DNA of 64,000 nucleotides from the NCBI RefSeq assembly GCF_905147045.1, contig NC_065903.1:10974001-11038000 (forward strand). The letters run 5' to 3'. This DNA comes from Nymphalis io. Lineage: Eukaryota; Arthropoda; Insecta; Lepidoptera; Nymphalidae. This document shows, piece by piece, positions 45,501-56,251 of this stretch (position 1 is its first letter; each line of letters starts with the position of its first letter). The position numbers and the translations under genes were made by a program. The notes under the pieces were generated by a model. It was not told the DNA's origin, searched no databases, and saw nothing but the letters and a program-made list of their open reading frames with translations.

Positions 45501-48500
45501 CAGAGCGTCACGGTAGCATGCGAAAGAGATCACGTGGCGCTCCTCGCTAAGAAGGAAAGGGTACCGCTGGTTTTTTAGTGGCGGGCAGCTCACTGTTCCC
45601 GTGGGGGAAACACAAAACGCGTTTTAATAGCGTTAAAAAAAAACAAGAGTTGGTATTAAGATGTTGTCAGTCAAATAGTAATTTTATTTGGTATTTGATA
45701 TTAATCACCGTCAATCGATTTTAATCATTTGTTTTTTAGCATAAAATATTTTAAAATTCGAATAATTTCAATCATCAGTCTTAACTCCGTTACAATAAGG
45801 AGGTTTTATATTTTGTAAAGTCTGGACGTCATATGAAAAGTCAGAGCTATAGAAATTAATCGTGGCAATAAAACAGACAGAAGTTTAATCTCATTTTAAT
45901 GATAATGGACATCAATTTGTGCAATTTATAAATCATTTAATTTTTCACTCATTGAATTAATGATAACTGTATTAAAGCTAAGACATTCGTCACGGCTAAA
46001 ATATAGCACACAGGTTGGTTACTCAATCTCGGAACTACACACACAAATATAACAAACAGTTGTATTTTGTTATTGTTATCCAGCATGATAGTGTACTCGT
46101 GGAATTCGTGTCAGGGGATACATACATCAGTGGCATAGCTATCAAGTGATAAGATGATACGGTGCATTAGGGCAAGCTGAGGGGGATTCCAAGGGCAAAA
46201 CATTTTAAAAAATCTGCATCGTATAATTCATTAATTATTTTCTTTTGCTTTCTTTTTGCAAGTCACTATATCCTTACCTTATTTTGTATATCATATTACG
46301 GATTGATATTAGTTTAAAGCACGAGGAAATTGGGGGCGCGGCCCTGATGTTTTTTATCTATGCACCGACGCACTGGCCATTATTTCATGCCTTGATAATT
46401 TAAATTAACAAATATAATAAAATGTGTACTGTATTGTACGGTATTGACCGCTTCTAGCGATGTGTTTATATTGAGAACTTTTATTAATATCGATTTGTTT
46501 AGAGTTCTTACATCTGCCTTCTTTTAATAATGTATAATATTTTAATCTCGAATGTTCCGTTCTTTATCTAAATCTGAAGCATCAACCAGTTATTCCGTTT
46601 GTGACGTACATAAAGTAAGAGTGTTTTGTTTTATGTAATACTAGCTCCCCTCCATAGCGTCGCACGGATAGAATTAGATTTTTATCGTAATAATTAGAAC
46701 TCTACGCGGCGCATGCCAGTAAACCCCCCCAGTCAGCATATTTTTCCGACAGCTTCAACAGTCATCTTCATATTTTAGCCGATTTACACAAAGCCTTTTT
46801 TCATAAATCACTTCGTCCATTGGCGAAAATCGTACTCGTATCCGTTCGGTAATTTTTGAATTTGTCGCGTACGGACAGACAAAGAGACGCCGATGGGTGG
46901 TCATTGTTTTACATTACTTAGTGAATTAAAATTAAAAGTGTAAAACTTTCGACAACGATATAAATTTGTAAAACTAAACCAAAACTAACTTACTTAATGC
47001 TAACTAACTGACTCATGCAAAAAGTATTATCACTTACATTCGAAAAATACAATTTAGCACCTAAAGATATTGCTACAAGGTCCTAAATACCGTGACAGAC
47101 TAACCTTCACGGTTCGCAAAACTCGGTCATATGCAGCTCGGTAATGACATGAAAATTCTTAGTACGCATGTCTTGTTTAGTAGATTTCCTTTAAGTGTTC
47201 GATTTTAGCTCTTATTGCGAGTGGCGTTAAGGCTATTATATCATACAGGAAGGTTCTTCGAGATTCATATATAAGAATTAGCTACTTCATGAAGGATTGC
47301 GCTGCAGTGTAGTCCTTGTATTTGTTCAATTGTAAAGGATACGTTCATTTTTAAATATTTTATATAAAGAAATAATGTATATATAATGAGTAAATAATGA
47401 CTAGTTTTTTGACCAGTGTTTAGTTTTCATTAATAGTATGTACTAATTACATTAGAATAAACAGTGTTCTGATCGATACATAATGTCAGAAGCTAAAGGT
47501 AAATAGAATTTATTACAATTTATATATAAATTCAAAATTAACTCGGTAAAATATTATGCAATTTAAATAAATGATTGATAACTGATCAAAATAATTAAAT
47601 GTTTTTCAATTGTGTTCTATTTTTAAATGTGGTTATTAAAACAATTCTTTTTTAAAATCATATATTTTATTTGATGAAATTAAAAATATTCTAAATTTAA
47701 CCCTAACCAATGCATATATATATATTTTTTTATTTACTCTTAAGAATATAAAATCAAAATACAAATTATCAATAACTTTTGTGTGATATTATCTTAAATC
47801 GTCCATATACATATTTGTCATCTTATTATATGTTCACTGTCGCTATAAAAATAATGAATGAACATTTTAATCGAATCTTGATATAGATTAAGTGAAAATT
47901 TACCCGTTTTCAAAATTAATTCTTAATTTTTAACTGTATTTGCTTCATCGTAGATTATCATTCTTTTGCATTAGTATGTAGTATGATCGACTTTATAGAA
48001 TTACCATTTTTATCACTCGGCTACTTTAGATGATGATATATGCAATTTTAATTGCATATTTATCATCATTATAGTCAAATGAAAAAATTAATGACTGGTA
48101 TTGCCAGATCTTGGTTTATTAAACTGTGACGTACTTTCTAGAGCAATATGAATTTGAACATTCTAGAATTCTTAAAAAAACAATTGCAATATTTTCATTT
48201 TCTGTATAATATGTATTGTATTCTAGGTGTGAATTATAATAATTCTTAAATTTTTAGTGTGCCAGTAAGTACTTTGAATATATTATATCTTTTTAACATC
48301 ACGCATTGATACTGTCATTAAAAATTATTGTAAGAATACGAGAAGTAAAATCAAGTTCATAGCAACAATATTCCGATTTAGTGAACTTTTTTTTCTTTTA
48401 ATATTTGTTTGTAATATAATATATTTATATTTAATCATGGAAACGATTGTTGGTTAAGTTTTATTAATATTTCTTATTTTATTTAATATAATAATATTGT

Positions 48501-51500
48501 ATGTTTCCTAAATAATTAAACTTGATAAATCTATATGAGGGCAAGGTATACGTTTCTATCAGAAAAATTTACAGATATTTTTAACATTGCAGTCGAAGTC
48601 AGAACATACTTTATTCAAATACTTTACTTGATATTGTTGTGTTCCGGTTTGAAGGGTGAGTGAGCCAGTGTAATTACAGGCACAAGGGACATAAAATCTT
48701 AGTTCCCAAGGTTGGTGGCGCATTGGCTATAAGCGATGGTTGACATTTCTTACAATGCCAATGACTAAGGGCGTTTGGTGACCACTCACCATCAGGTGGC
48801 CCATATGCTCGTCCGCCTTCCTATTCTATAAAAAAAAAAAAAAACTTAGAAGCGTTTGAATTGAAATTTGAAAATTTTACAATTTTATTTTTATTATATA
48901 GCAACATTGGTTTCGAATATGGATTCTACTGAGGGGAACCGGCAAGAAACTCAGTAGTTACTCTTTTTCATGAATCATAAAATACAGTACATGTAATAAT
49001 CATATCAAATTATATTTATGTATTCGGTATGAACATATACTGACAACTAATACTAATAAAACTATACTTACTTACTTACTTCCTATTCTATAAAAAAAAA
49101 AAAAAAAAAACTTTATGCACCTCAAGCCAATCATTTATATATCCCGAGTTTTAAATTTAATTATATTAAAATCATAGCAAATATGCTGTTATTCTGAAGA
49201 TAACTGTTGACTTAGTATTTTGTTGATTTTAAAACAGAATATATAAATTTTCATTTTTATTTAATGAACATACATATAAACGAGAAGTATCTGTAATCAA
49301 ATCGGTGGTAAAAGATGTTGATACAAAATTGCTATAAGAGCTTGTCAACTTGTATAAAAAATATATTTAATTTTATACAATGTTAAAATAAATTTATTAC
49401 GTGAGTTATATGAACGGTGTATTTATTGTGTACAAAATAATATATCATACATATAAGAATTAATTCTTATTTACCTGTTGATTTCAGATCAATCTCAAGG
49501 CGGGTATCCTCAGGGAGGTTACCCACAAGGCGCCTATCCTCAGGGAGGCTATCCACAGGGTGGATATCCACAAGGCGGTTATCCTCAAGGGGGTTATCCG
49601 CAGGGTGGCTATCCTCCTCCGCCACAACCAGGATTCCAACCAGCTGGTTATGGCGTTCCGGGCTATGGTGAAGTGAGTTATGAATTTTATTCATCTGAAT
49701 TTACAGTGATAATCTAGTAGGTTTTTTAACGTCACTTACTATATAAATGTATAAATTATGTTTTTTATTTTCCTCTCAATTGTGCTCTAGTTGGATGTAT
49801 TTTTATAATTCAAACTAAATATATAATGTAAATCATATGATGTATGGAGATTTTATGGCTCAAGTGAGTTAATTTTATGAAATTCACACAAACCATTCTA
49901 GCTCTAGATTTTAATAAATATTATGGATTATTACCTATCTACATCAGTTTTAACTTGAACAATAATCAATTGATTTTTGTAAGAATGGAGCGAGTACAAT
50001 ATTTAATAGTATAAAATTATTATATATTAATTTTATAGGCAGCCCTCCACCGGAAGGGTCCTAAACACCACCAGTACAAATGAAGCAGTCTCTAAGCCTT
50101 AATTCAATTCTTGTAATATTACAGCCAGGATACGCTGGCCAAGGCAGCAACTTCGGTGAGGATTCCGACGTCAAAGGCTTTGACTTCAATGAACAGAGCA
50201 TCCGAAAATCTTTTATTCGAAAGGTGAGAAGTATTTATATTAAATAGATTTCTTTACTAAGATTATAAATGTGAAAGTGAGTTTGTTTGTTAAGCTTTCT
50301 CGTTTTAAATACTCAACCAATCGTCATGGAGTTTTGTATATTATTTATACAAAGAAAGCCTTAAAATGAAATTAGTCTACTTTAGATTTTTTATAATAAC
50401 GATACTGCTATGCATAATACAGCATGAATTTAATAAACTGTCTCAATACACGGTTTGGAGCAAGGATTTGTCTGACATATATTGATAAATTTTTTATCAA
50501 AATTGGCCCTAACTCTACTTTGACCGTTATTAGCTTGTATATGAAGTTTCCGATTAGACTATCCACGTCCATTGAAGACAAAATCAGCCTGGAGCCAATT
50601 GTACTAATCTATATATATTATCAAAAAAGCCGAGATGGCCCAGTGGTTCGAACGCGTGAATCTTAACCGCTGATCGTGGATTCAAACCCGGGCAAGCACC
50701 ACTGAATTTTCATGTGCTTAATTTGTGTTTATAATTCATCTCGTGCTTGACGGTGAAGGTCAACATCGTGAGGAAACCTGCATGTGTCTAATTTCATTGA
50801 AATCCTGCCACATGTGTGTTCTACCAACCAGCATTGGGGCAGCGTGGTGGAATAAGCTCTAAACCTTCTCTTCAAAAAGGGAGAGGAGGCCTTAGCCCAG
50901 CAGTGGGACATTAACAGGCTGTTAGTGTTAATGTTAGTGTAGTATTAAAGTTATAAAGATGCACACATCAATATTTCTGAACTATATAAGTAGATTTTTT
51001 ATTTGTGTGCGTGATGTTTGAATGAAAGGATCAAATAAAAGAAATCTTTTATCAAGTTTCGAGGGTGTTTTATTCACACAATGAACATTGCCTTCTTACA
51101 GCTTAAGTAATTGTATTTTTCTATTCATTGTGTTACGCGTTTTTTAAACGCTTACTCTTCTTTTATTTCTTATTGATTTATTTCGGATAGAAACCAACTA
51201 ACAACTTATTTAGTATGAGAGTAAGTTGCGTTCTATAAGTATTCTTATACTTATTTTCCGAGGAAGGGCTTAGTTAAGGCGCGTCTGGGTAGGCACCTCC
51301 CACTTATCATATTGTATTCTACCGCCAAACAGCAATACTTAGTAATATTGTGTTTCGGTTCGAAGGGGGAGGATGAGATCCAGTCATTTCTGGCATATGT
51401 ATTCTTTATATATATATGTATATAAACAATACATATTAAATGACGTCTATAAATTGTATCTAATATTTAAATGAATACTGGTTACAGCTTAAGAAATTCA

Positions 51501-54109
51501 TTAACAAATTTAAACTACTTGTGAGCCATTTATTAGTGCTGTTTAAAATATTTATATCAATAATAATGTATGTAGGAACTGCATTATATATTTTGTCAAT
51601 TATAGCACTATAACTTTTTTTTAAGTAAAATGTTTAAGTTAATATTTAACTGCTAGATGGTGAAATGAGTTTGATGATATGATTAATTTTGATAACGAAA
51701 ATGCTTGTTTTTTTTAGTGTTTATTATGAAAGTGATTGAAACTTTTATCATTTGAAATGCACTGCGCCATAAATGTGGAATGAAATAAGTAATATTTTAA
51801 TTCGACTCTCAGGTCTACGGGATCTTGATGTCTCAGCTGCTGGTGACGCTGACCTTCATAACACTCTTCGTGTACCACGCGCCGACTAAGCTATGGGTGC
51901 AGAGGAACCCGTACATGTTGTGAGTATGCCTCGAGTGCGACCCGCGGCTCGTGAGCGGTTCCGCCAGTAACCCCGGCCCGTGTGCAGCTGGATCGCGTTC
52001 GCGGTGGTGCTGGTGACGCTGATCGCGATGGCGTGCTGCCCCAGCGTGCGGCGCACGGCGCCCATGAACTTCATCTTCCTCGGCCTGTTCACGGTCGCCG
52101 AGAGCTTCCTGCTCGGGGTCACCAGCAGCATGTACGACAGCGTCGCGGTGAGACATGTTTCCCTTTATTAGAAATTATCGAGATACGACGATATTTAACT
52201 CTATTACTGACTGGCCCAAGATGATTTTATGCTACAATAGAGTGAAAAAAAAATCTTTGTTGGGGCTTTTTTTCGAAAAAACTACAAAATAAATCCAGAT
52301 AACAAAAATGGGTGTTTATTATACATACCACGAACTGTATTTTTTAATTTTTTTTTTTAATCGATTAATTACAAAATGGCGGCTGTGCAGTGTTTTTGCG
52401 ATAACGTCTCCGCGTTTCTAACGTCCACGGCCGTACAAACAGCTCATGTAATTTTTGAATTACGATAAGCTAATTAAATTTTCTCGATTATATATAAGAA
52501 CAACTAAAGAAGTACATAAGATTTTATTTTATATTGCATAGTCAATTCGTTATTAATGATGATGTTTTATGCAAATAAGGACTTTATTAGTTTAGACCTA
52601 AAATTATAGTCAAAATCTAGAGAGCATTTTAGAATTTCGATAATTAATAAATTGTTTAGGTAATACGAATGTACTAAGTACATTAACACTTTAGAAATTG
52701 CAGATCAAATTAATAAAAATACAAATACAATGAATCTATGGGATACGTTTTGTGAGGTCTCAGTTTTATTAAACTAAGTGTGTGGACCAAAAAAATCGGT
52801 AACTACAATGTTCGATTATTAAAACGAATATCGATCATTTAGAATTGGAAATTATTAAAACTAATATAATATTAAGAGGTACGTTAGTCCACTTTAAATA
52901 TGATATGTACGTGGACTGAGTGCGGGGGTTGTGCGCAGGTGATGATGGCGGTGGGGCTGACGGCGGCGGTGTGCCTGGCGCTCACGCTGTTCGCCTTCCA
53001 GACCAAGTGGGACTTCACCGTCATGGGTGGCGCTCTGCTCTGCGCGACCGTCATCTTGCTGATCTTCGGTGACTACAAACATACATACATTCACGGCCAC
53101 GGCTGCTATTCTCAAGCGAAATTTGCCTGGCAACCTAAATTTCTTAATATAATATTTTTACGTAGAGTAATCTTTACTGAATTCTTTATACAGCAAAATT
53201 CACTTAGATGACTGAAGTTTACTTTATTTCATACTAGCTACCCGTCCAGGATTCGTACGGGCAGAGTAACGGTCCACATAGAACGTTTATATATCGTAAT
53301 ACATATAACTCATGGTTTATGCGGCACACGTCAGTAAAGCTCCCAGTTGGAATGTTTTTTCCGACATCTTCAACATTTATTTATTTTTATTTGACGGGCC
53401 GTTGGCGTAGTTGGTGGATACTTGCCTTTCATGCCGAAGGTTGTGAGTTCGATTCCCACCCAGGACAGACATTTGTGTGCATGAACATGTCTGTTTGCCC
53501 TGAGTCCGGGTGTAATTATCTATATAAGTATGTATTTACGTAAGAAAAGTAGTATATGTAGTATATCAGTTGTCTGGTTGTCATAGTACAAGCTCTGCTT
53601 AGTTTGGGATCAGATGGCCGTCTGTGAATAATGTAAAAAAAAACTAAAAAAAATTTATCGTTATACCTTAGCCAATTTTCATAAAATCTTAATGAATTAT
53701 GCACCTAAACCTCCATCGTGAATCAATCGCGTAAACAAAAAGTTCAGTCATACAGAAAAAAGCGGCGGAGTGACTTTGTTTTATAATATCGTATAATATA
53801 AGTATCGTCTCTCCCGACACATTAAAGTTAATTTGTTTTTATAATTACAATATAACATCGAAAATTTGTATGTGACCAGGTATCGTCGCCATTTTTATCC
53901 CCGGGAAGACGATGACCCTGGTGTACGCTTCACTCGGCGCGCTGATCTTCTCCCTCTACCTAATCTACGACACGCAGCTGATGATGGGGGGTAAACACAA
54001 GTTCACCATATCCCCGGAGGAGTATGTATTCGCGGCATTGAACCTTTACTTGGATATTATCAACATCTTCATCTACATTCTGACGATCATCGGTGCGGCT
54101 AGAGATTAA
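36564..54109 (+). CDS. Nmda1/GRINA-like Lifeguard protein (TMBIM family), complete
   Basis: A Bax-inhibitor-1-superfamily membrane protein. Relatives (Drosophila Nmda1, human GRINA/TMBIM3) sit in Golgi/ER membranes and affect calcium and apoptosis. Coding exons are 36564-36594 (1a) or 47483-47498 (1b), then 49488-49672, 50125-50223, 51813-51919, 51988-52147, 52939-53068 and 53880-54109, all with GT/AG borders and continuous phase. The product is 313 (1a) or 308 (1b) residues, close to insect relatives. In 1b numbering, residues 6-67 hold seven GGYPQ-type pentapeptides and a P/Q/G tail. SIRKSFIRKVY leads into seven hydrophobic segments (about 104-123, 136-153, 163-183, 190-209, 215-240, 246-267, 281-304). 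The C-terminus has YDTQLMMGG, SPEEYVFAALNLYLDIINIF and ends GAARD. The fourth coding intron is only 68 bp. Exons 4-6 are extremely GC-rich. Confidence 0.94.
36595..40431. other. AT-rich first intron sequence
   Basis: If exon 1a is used, this is intron. A segment at 37441-37600 resembles 56570-56670 (GTCGGTGATGTAATAGACTACCAATGA-like). A segment at 38700-38860 (GACATTCAAAACGTCAG, CGACCAATGATATCGCG) resembles 61700-61860. A family B fragment is at 38430-38460. No other exon is recognised. Confidence 0.45.
39080..39370. other. CpG-rich segment with repeated TCGCG motifs
   Basis: In an AT-rich intron, this stretch is dense in CpG (ATTCGCGACGCGAAAGC, TTTCGCGATTGCC, GTATCGCGGCCGCGATTC). It has a 73-codon frame (39142-39363) without recognisable family. 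It could be a mobile element end, a CpG-rich regulatory element, or a recent insertion; I cannot decide. Confidence 0.4.
40432..40725 (-). repeat. retroelement tail family B, full-length copy 9
   Basis: The T run and ATAGAATAGGAAGGCGGACG at the left and CTTGCACAAAGCCCTACCACC at the right define a complete copy, close to consensus. Confidence 0.88.
40726..40870 (+). repeat. retroelement family E, 3'-truncated copy directly adjoining family B
   Basis: TGTCACGGTAGCATACGAAA, GGCGCTCCTCGTTAAGAC and TTTAGTGGGTATTCCGATG follow the family E order, then break off before the usual GGGGAAACGCG end. It begins immediately where the family B copy stops, with no spacer. Confidence 0.75.
41292..41599 (+). 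repeat. SINE family A, full-length copy with 13-bp target-site duplication
   Basis: A 308-bp element, flanked by TAGAATTGTAAAT at 41279-41291 and 41600-41612. The ends agree with the copy at 18421, confirming element borders. Confidence 0.93.
42150..42530 (+). repeat. SINE-like family D copy, interrupted by family E
   Basis: Family D sequence (GTCGGATTTTCCGACATG, ACAGTGAGGGAATAAAGAGT) is interrupted at 42278 and resumes with AGTGCACCCTGATTTGACATC at about 42471. Confidence 0.6.
42278..42466 (-). mobile_element. retroelement family E inserted in a D repeat, with 13-bp target-site duplication
   Basis: The repeat AAAGAGTGCATCC (42265-42277) recurs as AAAGAGTGCACCC (42467-42479), one mismatch. 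The insert starts with T residues and shows GCGTTTCCCCCGCGGG, GGAATACCCACTAAAAAAC and CGCTTGCGCATGCTAC in reverse family E order. Confidence 0.82.
42531..44024. other. AT-rich intron sequence with microsatellites
   Basis: It contains a TA tract at about 43149-43168, two TTAGG-like units at 43174, a TG tract at 43436-43454 and a repeat-like piece (43550-43600, GACGATCAAAACGTCAG). No exon is recognised. Confidence 0.45.
44025..44340 (+). repeat. dispersed repeat family H, copy 2
   Basis: GGCCCGGCAAATGTGGAACATC, AAAGTTTCGTTAACCAAA, TTTTTCTTATTGTTATAAA and CTCGGCATACGAG parallel the segment at 20613-20950. It contains the perfect hairpin at 44206-44260. Confidence 0.5.
44206..44260. repeat. perfect 25-bp inverted repeat with 5-nt loop and two TGACGTCA sites
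   Basis: 44206-44230 and 44236-44260 are exact reverse complements around CCCTC. Each arm includes TGACGTCA (44218-44225, 44241-44248), the cAMP-response-element palindrome. Whether it binds bZIP factors is unknown. Confidence 0.9.
45001..45345 (-). mobile_element. 5'-truncated LINE, 3' end on minus strand
   Basis: The minus-strand frame (45323-45111) reads as the C-terminus of a LINE reverse transcriptase ORF: SRTKKFGNSFLCRTTKKWNS, VFPSSYNPGSFKRGVKRHLA. It is followed by a 3' UTR (CTCTACTACCACTTACCATC, CATTTGCCATCCCGGACAT) and an A tail that appears as the T run at 45001. Only the last 70 codons remain. Confidence 0.85.
45505..45648 (+). repeat. retroelement family E, internally deleted copy
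   Basis: GCGTCACGGTAGCATGCGAA, GTGGCGCTCCTCGCTAAGA and GTACCGCTGGTTTTTTAGTG are followed, after a deletion, by TGTTCCCGTGGGGGAAACAC and the end AATAGCGTTAAAAAAAAA, which shows the A-rich 3' terminus of the family. Confidence 0.8.
45649..47482. other. AT-rich intron sequence with one dispersed repeat
   Basis: 46640-46900 (ACTAGCTCCCCTCCATAGCG, GGCGCATGCCAGTAAACCCC, GGCGAAAATCGTACTCG) is a dispersed element also seen at 53232 and partly at 12045 and 28795. A TATATAAG box at 47268-47275 might serve exon 1b. No other exon is recognised. Confidence 0.4.
47483..47498 (+). CDS. Nmda1-like gene, alternative first coding exon 1b
   Basis: ATG plus four codons (MSEAK) and one base, followed by donor GTAAAT. 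Its phase (1) fits exon 2 at 49488, as does exon 1a. A TATATAAG box lies at 47268-47275, about 210 bp upstream, so this may mark a second promoter. The exon is very short, so support is mostly splice phase and position. Confidence 0.6.
47499..48617. other. AT-rich intron
   Basis: No exon or repeat recognised apart from a short AT hairpin near 48031-48066. Confidence 0.45.
48618..48843 (+). repeat. retroelement tail family B, 5'-truncated copy
   Basis: It begins within the element at TACTTGATATTGTTGTGTTC and runs to CTATTCTATAAAAAAAAAAA. It is almost identical to the copy at 10893 across the shared part. Confidence 0.85.
49079..49110 (+). repeat. minimal family B tail (about 14 bp plus long A run)
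   Basis: TTCCTATTCTATA followed by about 19 A residues is exactly the 3' terminus of family B with almost no body. It is either an extreme 5' truncation or a remnant. Confidence 0.55.
49499..49625 (+). repeat. coding minisatellite, 15-bp units for GGYPQ
   Basis: Seven successive 15-bp units encode GGYPQ (the third GAYPQ), followed by GGYPPPPQ. Units differ at third positions (TATCCTCAG, TACCCACAA, TATCCACAG), so they are not a fresh expansion of a single unit. Vertebrate GRINA has the same kind of repeat. Confidence 0.9.
50263..50350 (+). repeat. dispersed repeat with ATTATAAATG-GAAAG head, intronic copy
   Basis: ACTAAGATTATAAATGTGAA, GTTTGTTTGTTAAGCTTTC and AATACTCAACCAATCGTC match the family at 3327 and 5981. 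Confidence 0.5.
50627..50937 (+). repeat. SINE family A, copy in intron of Nmda1-like gene
   Basis: A full tRNA-like head and body, with the variant 3' end GTTAGTGTTAATGTTAGTG shared only with 21053-21362. Unlike that copy, its left flank has no TGTAGTATTA target duplicate. Confidence 0.88.
50938..51367 (+). repeat. 430-bp block copied from 21363-21792
   Basis: Ungapped and almost identical to the segment that follows the SINE at 21 kb, ending abruptly at CGAAGGG inside a family B fragment. It sits in the intron between exons 3 (50223) and 4 (51813) and adds no coding sequence. Confidence 0.9.
53232..53810 (+). repeat. dispersed element split by a family C SINE
   Basis: ACTAGCTACCCGTCCAGGAT, GGCACACGTCAGTAAAGCTC and TTTTTTCCGACATCTTCAAC run up to the SINE at 53396. 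The element then continues with TTAGCCAATTTTCATAAAAT and CACCTAAACCTCCATCG. The order matches 46640-46900. The class is uncertain (Helitron-like by memory). Confidence 0.5.
53396..53645 (+). repeat. SINE family C, copy 2 (in last intron of Nmda1-like gene)
   Basis: It has GTTGGCGTAGTTGG, the B box GAGTTCGATTCCC, the body CAGACATTTGTGTGCATGAA and GGATCAGATGGCCGTCTGTG, and an A-rich tail. Confidence 0.85.
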
Positions 54110-55763
54110 ACAACTTACAGAATTTGTTTTTTTTTTTAAAGTTAAGCGTCTGCCAGACTTGACGTGATGTTGCGACATATATATCATGACATGTGACATA
54201 TTTGACATAAGTATCATATGTTGGATATGGAAGTATTATGTCGTATAAAACTTCCGCATCATTTATATATGTATTTTATTATATATTTTTCTTTAATTTG
54301 TCAGAACTTTCTTAGGACGTAGATTGGTATTTCTAAATCTTTAATTAAAATATAATTCACAGTATTAATTTTGAAATGGATAGGAGCACCTATTTTTTGA
54401 AATAAAAGTCACATTCCGTTTTGTAATAATAATTTAATATGAAAACAAAAGTTATAATGAACTATACACGTCGAGTGAGGACGTCGCTTAACACCACAGA
54501 CAATAAAGTCATTCAAATTAACAGTTTCCGATTTATTGATATTATAAATTAAAAGAAAAAAAAAACTCGTAATGTTTATTAACTGTTTACATTATTCCGA
54601 CGCAAAGTGCATCTTCGCTTTTAAAAGAATATACTAACGGCCTTACTTATTTTGTATAACGGATGTGTAGTTGGTCTCTTTCTATCATTAATGATTTGAC
54701 ACTATAAAGAAAAAGACAGTATTGTTTAACTAATCACCCGCTAAACAACATTTGTAAAGCCGTATATGCTAATTTCTATCTATAAAAGCCGGAATGATAT
54801 AAATGGATTTCATGTATGTCAAATAATAATGAATCTATATATTATACTCTATATGAAACTATTCGAATACTTGAAACCTAAGCGCTTTGAATAAACTTTA
54901 AGTAACCGAAGAATTATATTTATAAAACTGAATTAATGTATAATACGACTAAAATAGTTAGACAAAGTCGGTCTTCACGATCATACTCATCCTTTGGTCT
55001 ACTTAAGTTTGTCAAATTATATATATAGTTTTTAATTTTCGTCAGCTATTAATAAACTAATGCTGTAATGTATAATATCTCTCTCGTAGAGCGTTGTCCC
55101 TTTCACACCTACTTTTATGTGTGTTATATAAAATGTGATGTTAACGCCATTCAATACTTTATGTCGTAGGTATTAGAGTTGCATTTATGTGCAGTTTGAA
55201 GTTTATTGGTGTTTAATATTATATTCTAGTTAAAGTATAAACAGCACTATTTAATGTATTGCTATCAATTGTAATCAGTTCCACGTTTTGCCACTAGATG
55301 GAGCTTTGAAATAAAAAAGTATAAGATATTTTGTGATTGAAACTTCAACTGTGACTCACAAAATAAGTATATAATGTATAATTCATATTGTTTAGTTGTA
55401 TTCACAATAATGATCCTTATATACAAAGATAGTAAGTTCAAATTTGTTTAAATTATCACAAAGCTGTAAATACACATACGCATATTTTAACTGCTAATTT
55501 TCAGAACTTCGTTTATTTTTATTTGATTTAATGGAAATAACTCAATTTTAAAGATCTGATTTCCAAATATGGGAAAAATTTTACCAAATTTGGCAACAGC
55601 TTTAAATTACTTTATAACAAGTTTTGAAAGTTAACAGTTTTTGTGTTTCACAACATATGATTCTTAGGTATTATATTGTGTTAATTTGTTACGTTGAAAT
55701 TATAATTTTTAATAAAATTGCCGTAACATTAAGTGTTTTATTATTTATCATCCTTAATATGTT
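54110..55763. other. 3' UTR and downstream AT-rich sequence
   Basis: The 3' untranslated region of the Nmda1-like gene starts after TAA at 54107-54109. The rest is AT-rich with no recognised gene. Confidence 0.5.
54401..54406 (+). terminator. candidate polyadenylation signal AATAAA
   Basis: About 290 nt after the stop codon of the Nmda1-like gene. A second AATAAA is at 54890-54895. Confidence 0.5.
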
Positions 55764-56010
55764 GGAGCCGGTTGGCGTGGTTAGTAGAACACTTGTCTTT
55801 CACGCCGAAGGTTGTGGGTTCGATTCCCACCCAGGACAGACATTTGTGTGCATGAACATGTATGTTTGTCCTGAGTCTGGGTGTAATTATCTATATAAGT
55901 ATGTATTTACAAAAAAAAAAGAGTAGTATATCAGTTGTCTGGTTTCCATAGCACAAGCTTTGTACAAGCTTAATTTGGGATCAGATGGCCGTGTGTGAAA
56001 AATGTCCCAG
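55764..56010 (+). repeat. SINE family C, copy 3
   Basis: GAGCCGGTTGGCGTGGTTAG, the B box GGGTTCGATTCCCA and GGATCAGATGGCCGTGTGTG give a full-length copy close to that at 53396. Confidence 0.85.
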
Positions 56011-56251
56011 GAAGGCAGGTTTTAGGTACCCAATGCAGGCACGGATCCAGCTTTCAAAAAAGGTTGTGGTGATGACCAGCCGAAAATCGGCCAAATGTGA
56101 GTCGGACTATGGACTCGCTTACATTGCATTCCTACAAAGAAGTTTAAAAAATCTATGCATGAACTTATAGGCGTCCTCTCGACCTCTATTAGGGTTGTGC
56201 GTATGCCCACCTTATCCACAACGGTGGATCCGCGCCTAACTTAAGTTTTCT

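Noticed and set aside
50040..50090. Possible acceptor TTTTATAG before GCAGCCCTCCACCGGAAG
   Set aside because: Including it would introduce a stop and break the frame between exons 2 and 3.
51833..52156. Minus-strand frames of 107 and 81 codons, and 52894-53133
   Set aside because: They are shadows opposite GC-rich exons 4-6 of the Nmda1-like gene, where stop codons are rare on either strand.
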